Assembly (NCBI GenBank): GCA_018238825.1
Contig: JABCSP010000132.1
Span: 1 to 6,274, forward strand
Reading direction: 5' to 3'
Origin: Candidatus Thorarchaeota archaeon
GTDB lineage: Archaea > Asgardarchaeota > Thorarchaeia > Thorarchaeales > Thorarchaeaceae
DNA: 6,274 bases
Shown: in pieces, positions 1-4,835 of the stretch
How the letters are laid out: each line of letters starts with the position of its first letter
Numbering within the stretch: position 1 is the first letter of the stretch
Program-made: the position numbers and the translations under genes
Notes under the pieces: generated by a model
The model's database searches: none
What the model saw: the letters and a program-made list of their open reading frames with translations, nothing else
What the model was told of the DNA's origin: nothing

Positions 1-1
1 G

Positions 2-64
2 AAATGCAATAACCGAAAATAGAAACACGCAGAATATTAACGTGAGATGTTTGTTGCTTAGCAT
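2..64 (-). CDS. Start of a divergent gene with signal-peptide-like N-terminus (partial, runs off left edge)
   Basis: An ATG at 64-62 on the minus strand opens a frame with no stop through the left edge, giving 21 residues. The peptide begins MLSNKH and continues with the hydrophobic run LTLIFCVFLFSVIAF, the shape of a signal peptide or N-terminal membrane anchor. A GGAGGT Shine-Dalgarno-like site lies on the same strand at 80-75, about 10 bases before the ATG, which is slightly long but usable. A possible archaeal promoter sits further upstream (118-129). The protein is therefore probably exported or membrane-bound and transcribed divergently from the redox operon. Function cannot be told from 21 residues. 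The short length is the main reason for doubt; SD, start and hydrophobic core together make chance less likely. Confidence 0.5.
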   Translation of the reverse strand, partial: MLSNKHLTLIFCVFLFSVIAF

Positions 65-74
65 TGCAGGTATG

Positions 75-80
75 ACCTCC
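75..80 (-). promoter_or_regulatory. Ribosome binding site of the divergent partial gene
   Basis: The minus strand reads GGAGGT here, a match to the archaeal anti-SD, with 10 bases before the ATG at 64. It supports choosing that ATG for the gene leaving the left edge. Confidence 0.45.
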
Positions 81-117
81 GAGTATGGTTTCAGATTTTT
101 CTCATTGTTTCAGCCAC

Positions 118-129
118 ATATAGCTTTCG
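118..129 (-). promoter_or_regulatory. Possible archaeal promoter (BRE plus TATA) for the divergent gene
   Basis: The minus strand reads CGAAAG followed directly by CTATATG, like a purine-rich BRE next to a TATA box. A start about 25 bases downstream would fall near position 95 and give a leader of about 30 bases holding the SD at 75-80. The geometry is right, but this is a visual match only. Confidence 0.35.
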
Positions 130-216
130 TGTGTTTCTGATTAACATCCCCTACATTAGCTCCAATGAGTAGAAACTAATTCATTTCAAAATGTTACATT
201 TTTTCTCAGTCGATGC

Positions 217-227
217 CTATTTATTAG
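217..227 (+). promoter_or_regulatory. Possible TATA element for the redox operon
   Basis: CTATTTATTAG is the most TATA-like stretch upstream of the flavoprotein gene. Transcription would start near 248-252, leaving a leader of about 50 bases that contains the inverted repeat at 268-284 and the SD at 289-293. No clear BRE precedes it. The rest of 81-300 holds no gene that I can support. Confidence 0.3.
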
Positions 228-267
228 GGTGTTAGCACGCGAGGACATACTATCGACAATTCACGAT

Positions 268-284
268 TCAGCCAATGTGGCTGA
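268..284 (+). repeat. Inverted repeat in the 5' leader of the redox operon
   Basis: TCAGCCA and TGGCTGA are perfect 7-base complements separated by ATG. The repeat ends four bases before the GGAGG ribosome binding site of the flavoprotein gene. As DNA it could be an operator for a dimeric regulator; as RNA, a small hairpin with a three-base loop beside the ribosome site. The sequence does not say which, and chance is possible for a 7-base arm. Confidence 0.4.
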
Positions 285-288
285 TAAC

Positions 289-293
289 GGAGG
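289..293 (+). promoter_or_regulatory. Ribosome binding site that sets the GTG start of the flavoprotein gene
   Basis: GGAGG lies seven bases before the GTG at 301. Because the start is not ATG, this strong, well-spaced site is the main evidence for it. Confidence 0.75.
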
Positions 294-300
294 ATTATAG

Positions 301-1818
301 GTGAGCAATTACAATAAGGTTACGGATGAAGTGGTCAAAAAACTGGTTGCAATCTGCGGCGATGAATTCGTCACGACCAGCGAACCCCTTCTTCACAGTT
401 ACATGGCTAGAGGTATTATGGGCCTCGAAGCGGAATTACCCGAGGTCATTGTGAGACCCTCCAATACTGAGGAGGTCTCTAAAATCCTCGTAGTCGCAAA
501 TGAAAACCTCAGTCCGATCACACCAGCTGCAGGGGGTTTGAGCGGAGGGTTCGCCCTTCCAACAATTCAACCTGGCGGTATTTTGATGGATCTGACCCGC
601 ATGGACAAGATGGAGGTCGACACTGAAAACCGAGTCATGGTTGTTGAACCAGGCGTCCGTTGTGGCGATGCATGGCGTATCTTCAAGAAAAGATGGCCTG
701 ACTGGGCACCCCCAATTCCCGACGGTGCTCCACCTGGAGCTACAATTCTAGGAGATGCAATAGAACGAGGATTCTCACTTGTAACAGGTCGATATGGCCC
801 ACAAGCTGATATGATCATAGGTCTTGAGATAGCTCTACCATCTGGTGAAATATTCCGAACTGGTTCATGGGCACTTGATGATGCGAAGGCTTTCTACCGT
901 TGGGGCGTAGGTCCGAATCCTGATGGTCTATTCCTTGGTTCTCAAGGCTCTATGGGGATAATAACAAAGGCAGCAATCAAAATTGTTCCCCATCCACACT
1001 TCAAAACAATTGTTGCTTATGGTGGGGACAGCTGGGAAAACATCGTTGCGCCCGCCTGGGAAGTTGGTAAGCAAGAGATGGGTGTTGCTGAAAATACAGT
1101 GATGGTGCAAGGTGGCAATTGGCCTCTCGTGATGACACGATGGCCTAAGACTAATGTTCCTCGAGACTATGAATTCTACAAGAAAATTGGAATTGATGAG
1201 TATTGGATGAACAGTGAGGTTTGGGCTCATTCTCAGGAAGAGCTAGACTTTGCACTAAAGCGAATTGATGAAACTTACAAGGAATACGAAATCAAGAAGA
1301 GCACCAAATGTCCTCCCCAGACTTTACATCCAAAGCAAGTCGCTTCTCGACTTAAGAAACCAAACCTGATTGCAGTTCCGTACGGGCTCTATGAGGCTGG
1401 CTTTCTCTTCATTACATGGTATTGTCCATGGCTTGAGAGTGCGAAAATGATGGAAGAGTACTGTGCAGCGATGGAGAATCACGGATTCGCTCCCACTATG
1501 TGGGTTGCCTCTATTGACCACGCGAGACAGGCGATTGTGATGCCCATACTTTGTTTCGACTCTGATGAGAAAGGAGTCTTTGACAGAATCAGGGAATTCA
1601 ATCTTGAAACTACCAAGAGCTTCTTGAAACAGGGTTGGATCAATTACAGACCTGATCCCTTCGTACATGCTCCTGAAACCTTCAGAAAGTCGAAGATGTA
1701 CTACAAGATGCTGGTCAAGTTTAGGAAAGTTCTTGACCCGAATCTAATCCTGCATCCCGGACGGTTAGCCATTCCGTGGGCTTCTGTTACAGACCTACCG
1801 AACCCATTGGAGGAGTAG
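301..1818 (+). CDS. FAD-dependent oxidoreductase of the VAO/PCMH (GlcD-like) family
   Basis: A 505-residue flavoprotein that probably oxidises a small organic substrate in the cytoplasm and passes electrons to the Fe-S protein encoded next. The N-terminal FAD-binding domain (about 46-230) has AAGGLSGGF at 76-84, GDAIERG at 151-157, RYGPQAD at 164-170 and DGLFLGSQGSMGIITK at 208-223. The C-terminal domain ends in DPNLILHPGR (479-488), the usual close of FAD-linked oxidases. From memory of the families, these motifs and GWINYR (445-450, with Tyr449-Arg450 where VAO has its phenolate-binding Tyr-Arg) resemble vanillyl-alcohol oxidase and p-cresol methylhydroxylase. The GlcD-type HxGDGNxH and GEHGIG motifs are absent. 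Length is close to PCMH flavoprotein. There is no signal peptide or membrane segment. Whether FAD is covalently bound cannot be decided. The GTG start is fixed by GGAGG at 289-293. The family is secure; the substrate is unknown. Confidence 0.9.
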   Translation: MSNYNKVTDEVVKKLVAICGDEFVTTSEPLLHSYMARGIMGLEAELPEVIVRPSNTEEVSKILVVANENLSPITPAAGGLSGGFALPTIQPGGILMDLTRMDKMEVDTENRVMVVEPGVRCGDAWRIFKKRWPDWAPPIPDGAPPGATILGDAIERGFSLVTGRYGPQADMIIGLEIALPSGEIFRTGSWALDDAKAFYRWGVGPNPDGLFLGSQGSMGIITKAAIKIVPHPHFKTIVAYGGDSWENIVAPAWEVGKQEMGVAENTVMVQGGNWPLVMTRWPKTNVPRDYEFYKKIGIDEYWMNSEVWAHSQEELDFALKRIDETYKEYEIKKSTKCPPQTLHPKQVASRLKKPNLIAVPYGLYEAGFLFITWYCPWLESAKMMEEYCAAMENHGFAPTMWVASIDHARQAIVMPILCFDSDEKGVFDRIREFNLETTKSFLKQGWINYRPDPFVHAPETFRKSKMYYKMLVKFRKVLDPNLILHPGRLAIPWASVTDLPNPLEE

Positions 1819-1821
1819 AAA

Positions 1822-1875
1822 ATGAAAACATCTACACAACATACCAATTCAATGAGGAGTGATCGTCATGACTAG
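1822..1875 (+). other. Possible 17-codon linker ORF bridging the two redox genes
   Basis: An ATG at 1822 opens a 17-residue frame (MKTSTQHTNSMRSDRHD) that stops at 1873-1875, five bases inside the next gene. GGAGGAG at 1809-1815 lies six bases before it, within the final Glu-Glu codons of the flavoprotein gene. The layout would suit translational coupling, with ribosomes ending at the next start. The SD-like match may simply reflect GAG-GAG codons, and the peptide looks like no family, so this is a weak candidate. Confidence 0.2.
1854..1864 (+). promoter_or_regulatory. Ribosome binding site that sets the start of the Fe-S gene
   Basis: GAGGAGTGATC closely matches the archaeal SD consensus complementary to the 16S 3' end. 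It sits at normal distance before the ATG at 1868. An in-frame GTG at 1859 lies inside this site, so starting there would leave no SD; the ATG is preferred. Confidence 0.6.
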
Positions 1876-3178
1876 TCTTGAAGACCTTCGTAAAATTAAT
1901 GCACGATGTATCCACTGCCGAGCTTGCCAATACGCGTATGCGAATGAACCTGATAAAGAGGGAGAGTCTGAGGAATTCACTGGAATGCTCTTATCCTGCC
2001 CCTCAGGGAACATATACGGCTGGGAAGGTTATTTCAACAGCGGTAGAATGTGGATTGCGCGAGCATTTCTGAACAATGAACTTGAGGCAAGCACAGAGAT
2101 GCTTGAAGTCCTAGAAGCTTGCACGACTTGTGGGCTCTGCGCTGAGCAATGCCCAAATCTCATTGACACCGTAGACATCATCGAAGAGCTCAGGGCTGCC
2201 ATTATCGATGCTGGTATTGAACCTCTCAGTAGACACAAGGTAATTGGCGACAGGGTCGAGAAAGAGGATTTGAGGAATCCCTATAATGATCCGAGGGAAG
2301 AGCGCACAGCTTGGTTTGATGGAATACGTGACAGGAAAGACGCAAAGGTGGCGTACTATGTGGGTTGCACTGGTGCTTACAGGCAACAACACATAGCCAA
2401 GCACACTGCGAGTATTCTCAACAAAGTTGGGATTGACTTCACTGTTTTATCAGACGAGGTGTGCTGTGGATCACCAATCTTGCGGACTGGTCAGAAGGAC
2501 ATTTTCAAGAAAGTAATGAGAGAGAACTTGGAGATGTTCAAAGGCTTCGACATGCTAGCATTCTCATGTGCAGGGTGTTACAGGACCTTCAGAGTAGACT
2601 ATCCGAAGCAGAGCGGTGAACCATTGCCTTTCGACGTGAAGCACACCCCAGACATAATCCTTGACCTCATCCTAGATGGCAAGCTCAAAATAGAGAAGCC
2701 GTACAACAAGAAGGTCACATGGCACGATCCATGTCATACTATTCGGCACATAGGTCTGGCTATTGAGAAGGAGATCTTGGAGAAATCCGACAACTGGCTT
2801 CTTGACAGTAGAAAAGCCACTAAGGCTAAGGAGGCTTGGTACAACCGCCCGCGCGAAGTACTGGCGGCTATTCCAGGTCTTGAGCTTACTGAGATGTACA
2901 GGATTAAAGGCAACAGCTTCTGTTGCGGAGCTGGAGGCGGAGTGAAGACCCAGTTCGCCGAAATGGCCATGACAACCGCCCTTGAGCGAGTCAGAGAAGC
3001 TGCTTCGACAGGTGCCGAGGTCTTGTTGACCAGCTGCCCATTCTGCATAACAAATTTCATGGATGCAGTGAAGGCGCTCAAGAAGCAAGAGGAGGAAACC
3101 GGCGAGGACCTCTCTGCGGTTGGTTCGAAACTCGAAATTGTCGAATTACTGGAGCTTCTTGACCAGTTAATTGAGTAG
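1868..3178 (+). CDS. HdrD/GlcF-like Fe-S protein with two CCG domains
   Basis: A 436-residue cytoplasmic electron-transfer protein, the likely partner of the flavoprotein 49 bases upstream. Cluster site one is C14, C17, C20 with a distant C44-Pro; site two is the classic CTTCGLCAEQCP (C85, C88, C91, C95). Two complete CCG (CX(n)CCGX(m)CXXC) domains follow: C167, C199-C200, C234, C237, and C289, C352-C353, C390, C393. In heterodisulfide reductase subunits HdrB and HdrD, CCG cysteines hold a non-cubane [4Fe-4S] cluster that reduces disulfides; in GlcF-type proteins the same architecture relays electrons from a flavin subunit. With every CCG cysteine kept, either is possible. There is no membrane segment, and no HdrE or cytochrome-like subunit is in the window. 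The first cluster lacks the usual CX3CP, so C44 probably supplies the fourth ligand. Starting at the GTG at 1859 would add three residues. A terminator follows at 3185. Architecture is certain; acceptor is unknown. Confidence 0.9.
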   Translation: MTSLEDLRKINARCIHCRACQYAYANEPDKEGESEEFTGMLLSCPSGNIYGWEGYFNSGRMWIARAFLNNELEASTEMLEVLEACTTCGLCAEQCPNLIDTVDIIEELRAAIIDAGIEPLSRHKVIGDRVEKEDLRNPYNDPREERTAWFDGIRDRKDAKVAYYVGCTGAYRQQHIAKHTASILNKVGIDFTVLSDEVCCGSPILRTGQKDIFKKVMRENLEMFKGFDMLAFSCAGCYRTFRVDYPKQSGEPLPFDVKHTPDIILDLILDGKLKIEKPYNKKVTWHDPCHTIRHIGLAIEKEILEKSDNWLLDSRKATKAKEAWYNRPREVLAAIPGLELTEMYRIKGNSFCCGAGGGVKTQFAEMAMTTALERVREAASTGAEVLLTSCPFCITNFMDAVKALKKQEEETGEDLSAVGSKLEIVELLELLDQLIE

Positions 3179-3184
3179 AATACT

Positions 3185-3234
3185 GGATAGTGCCCCCGTC
3201 AGTTTGCGGGGCGCTATTCTCCTTTCTTTTTTTT
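3185..3234 (+). terminator. Hairpin and T-tract ending the redox operon
   Basis: A 12-pair stem (3185-3196 with 3208-3219, including two G-T pairs) encloses an 11-base loop and is followed by a pyrimidine tract ending in eight T (3227-3234). It starts six bases after the stop of the Fe-S gene. Archaeal termination depends mainly on the U-tract; the GC-rich stem would add to it. Confidence 0.8.
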
Positions 3235-3273
3235 GCAGAGTTCCAAAGTAGAATCATGCAAATATGGTTGTAA

Positions 3274-3370
3274 ACAGCTGTCAAGAACTTGGCAGAAGAC
3301 TTAGCCCTCTACCTTAAAATCAAAGATAGAAGTTGTTGAGTTGCTGGAAGTACTGGATGAACTTCTGTAA
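3274..3370 (+). pseudogene. Remnant of the 3' end of a second HdrD-like Fe-S gene
   Basis: Positions 3320-3370 encode SKIEVVELLEVLDELL and a stop, nearly the same as SKLEIVELLELLDQLIE with stop at the end of the intact Fe-S gene (from 3125): 11 of 16 residues are identical and the rest are conservative. Many codon differences are at third positions, as expected of paralogs that were both under selection. Upstream, in a frame shifted by one base, 3274-3306 reads TAVKNL-AEDLA against DAVKAL and GEDLS of the intact gene, with about eight residues missing between. The frames meet stop codons (TAA at 3271, TAG at 3302), so this cannot make a protein. A terminator follows at the same distance as in the intact gene. 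The rest of the copy, including all cysteine motifs, is absent. Confidence 0.7.
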
Positions 3371-3377
3371 ATATAGC

Positions 3378-3416
3378 AATAGACCCTACTTTATGCAGGG
3401 TCTATTCTTCTTTTTT
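3378..3416 (+). terminator. Second hairpin and T-tract, after the gene remnant
   Basis: AATAGACCCT (3378-3387) and AGGGTCTATT (3397-3406) form a perfect 10-pair stem with a nine-base loop, followed by CTTC and six T (3411-3416). It begins seven bases after the remnant's stop. The ATAG...CCC arm and the CTATTCT after the loop resemble the first terminator, so the pair looks copied with the gene tail. It now acts as a backup terminator. Confidence 0.75.
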
Positions 3417-3465
3417 GATAATAGTTCCAGAGTTATATTGACACTTGGGTATGTATTCGCAGATC

Positions 3466-3933
3466 TTATGGTGGGGACCAGTCTAGAGGTAGAAGTGCTT
3501 CAAGAGTCCTGATCAGCTCCTTTACACGTTTGCTGTCATTTCGACAATTTTCCCAGACTTGTTGTTCAAATGCTAGTTGGTCATCGTGCTTTATTCTGAA
3601 TGTGAGTAACGGAGTGTCAGGGAGAGCCTTCTGTGTACAATTCTCTAAATCCCAGATTTTTCTCTTTCTTATGCCTTCTATAAAGACCAATATTTTCTCC
3701 TCAGAGATTTCAACCTCTCGTTTTTTTGCCACTTCATCCTCTTTCTCCCTATCCAGAGGAGTCTTTGTTGGAATCTTCCACTGGATGATTTTATCAGAGG
3801 TCAAGATGATTCTGAGTCGTGCTTGAAACTCCATATGTCCCGATTCATATTCAAACGAAAAGAATGATAATTCTTCCTTCTTCTTCAAGAGGTTTTTCAG
3901 ATAGTTCTTCAACTCTTTCTTGGTATACGTCAC
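3466..3933 (-). CDS. Soluble protein of unknown function, 155 residues
   Basis: I do not recognise this protein. It is rich in Lys and Glu, with no signal peptide or membrane segment, so it should be cytoplasmic. A basic N-terminal helix (about 4-20) leads into likely beta strands (22-53), a highly charged linker (60-78), the sequence IWDLENC at 93-99, a strand around PLLTFRIK (108-115), and a C-terminal helix (about 119-147) ending in a Pro-rich tail. The GTG start is supported by GGAGG on the minus strand at 3944-3940, six bases upstream. An ATG overlapping it stops after one codon. The gene converges on the redox operon and lies 113 bases beyond the membrane-protein gene on the same strand. 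No clear terminator follows it. Its codon-like composition and SD favour it over the opposite-strand frames. Confidence 0.75.
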   Translation of the reverse strand: MTYTKKELKNYLKNLLKKKEELSFFSFEYESGHMEFQARLRIILTSDKIIQWKIPTKTPLDREKEDEVAKKREVEISEEKILVFIEGIRKRKIWDLENCTQKALPDTPLLTFRIKHDDQLAFEQQVWENCRNDSKRVKELIRTLEALLPLDWSPP

Positions 3934-3939
3934 ATACTT

Positions 3940-3944
3940 CCTCC
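3940..3944 (-). promoter_or_regulatory. Ribosome binding site that sets the GTG start of the unknown soluble protein
   Basis: The minus strand reads AAGGAGGAAG around here, with six bases between GGAGG and the GTG at 3933-3931. This is the main support for the non-ATG start. In the 113-base gap upstream I see A/T-rich stretches but no promoter I would call. Confidence 0.65.
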
Positions 3945-4046
3945 TTATCGTCTTTGGAGTATACTATGCTCTTTGAGACGTTAATCAAGATAAGGTATTT
4001 GGGAATAAGAAGGGATAATCATATTTCTTTTTCACACACTCTAAAT

Positions 4047-4772
4047 CTAGTATTCGTAATCTGTGGTTGTTCTCCAATCAGTTTCGTCTACTTTAGGTGT
4101 CTTCTTACCTGGGAAATCTAAGCAGAGACCTCCGAGTAATAATAACACCATAGCGATATTGAGAACGAACTGATATGAACTCCAATCCACTATTTCATTG
4201 ATGAACCCCGTAACTAATGGCTGTGAAAGAGTGAGATCTACTGAACAAATTTCTTCAAGAGGATTCCCTTCAAAATAGATTGTGCTATTCACCTGCACAT
4301 TGTAGGTTCCAGGTTCTAATCCAATGTTACACTGGGCCGACGGTAAATAGTCTACAGGTGTATATATAATATCCAGAGATGCAGTATCTATTAGGCTATC
4401 ATTTTGAAATACAAAAACTTCAACGTGTACAGAGTGATTTACTGATATGAATTTACTCACATACACCTTCAGATATCCAGAATACATATCCTGTTCTCGT
4501 AAAGTAAAAGTAGTTTCATACCCTGAGCTTGCACTAGTCCTTTTCGAATTCAGGCCCTGATATTCAGCCATAGGTGTTATACCCAGATTCGTGACTAAGA
4601 TTATTGTGATCAAGAAACCGATTGCAGGCAAAAGGACAAACTTCCGTTGGAAGAAACCCAAAGTACCTGAATTATTCATATGTCTTGTAAAGAGACAATA
4701 CATCAGAAGTACGATGGCAACAATGCCAGCATACTCAACAGTGATTACGAAGCTATCTAGTGCTACTCCCAT
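4047..4772 (-). CDS. Three-segment membrane protein with beta-rich extracellular domain
   Basis: A 241-residue protein of unknown function. Hydrophobic segments are at about 10-28, 45-62 and 201-220. The loop between the first two is basic (R30, R43, K44) and should be cytoplasmic. That puts the N-terminus outside, residues 63-200 outside, and the charged tail from 221 (PGKKTPK, ending in an acidic, Tyr-rich stretch) inside. The ectodomain has alternating beta-type strands, NXS/T sequons (N112, N124, N162) and two cysteines (C148, C176) that could form a disulfide; it looks like an immunoglobulin-type sandwich, but this is only shape. The ATG at 4772 has a weak GTGAG site before it. The propeller gene ends 63 bases upstream on the same strand, so the two may be co-transcribed. 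No catalytic motif is seen. Confidence 0.8.
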   Translation of the reverse strand: MGVALDSFVITVEYAGIVAIVLLMYCLFTRHMNNSGTLGFFQRKFVLLPAIGFLITIILVTNLGITPMAEYQGLNSKRTSASSGYETTFTLREQDMYSGYLKVYVSKFISVNHSVHVEVFVFQNDSLIDTASLDIIYTPVDYLPSAQCNIGLEPGTYNVQVNSTIYFEGNPLEEICSVDLTLSQPLVTGFINEIVDWSSYQFVLNIAMVLLLLGGLCLDFPGKKTPKVDETDWRTTTDYEY

Positions 4773-4784
4773 TTTATCTCACTA

Positions 4785-4806
4785 GATATTCTCGTGAGTG
4801 AATATC
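4785..4806 (-). repeat. Inverted repeat between the propeller and membrane-protein genes
   Basis: GATATTC (4785-4791) and GAATATC (4800-4806) are perfect complements around an eight-base loop. Within the same stretch CTCAC (4778-4782) can instead pair with GTGAG (4794-4798), which would cover the weak SD of the membrane-protein gene. The structures exclude each other. There is no T-tract, so a terminator is unlikely. Both arms are short. Confidence 0.25.
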
Positions 4807-4835
4807 AACTATTGGAATTGTAATGTCTGATTCTT

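Noticed and set aside
3..140. Open plus-strand frame from the left edge to TGA at 138, possibly the end of an upstream gene
   Set aside because: Its translation is Cys/Phe-rich and unlike a normal C-terminus, no terminator follows, and it overlaps the better-supported divergent start at 64.
1859..1867. GTG at 1859 as start of the Fe-S gene
   Set aside because: It lies within the SD-like stretch that serves the ATG at 1868 and has only a poorly placed site of its own; the extra three residues (MIV) add no motif.
2672..3088. Long minus-strand frames opposite the Fe-S gene (2672-3088 and 2734-3081)
   Set aside because: They are antisense to a gene with unambiguous cysteine motifs, lack SD sites and have low-quality translations.
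3438..3443. TTGACA resembling a bacterial -35 box
   Set aside because: No -10 element at the right distance, no plus-strand gene downstream, and the window looks archaeal.
3178..3465. A small functional RNA or CRISPR-like repeat suggested by the two similar hairpins
   Set aside because: Each hairpin sits just after a stop codon and ends in a T-tract; the similarity is explained by a duplicated gene tail and terminator, and there are no regular repeats or spacers.
3530..4121. Plus-strand frames 3530-3826 and 3819-4121
   Set aside because: They are Ser/Phe/Cys-rich antisense frames over the unknown soluble gene and its upstream gap, without SD; the minus-strand gene has a strong SD and normal composition.
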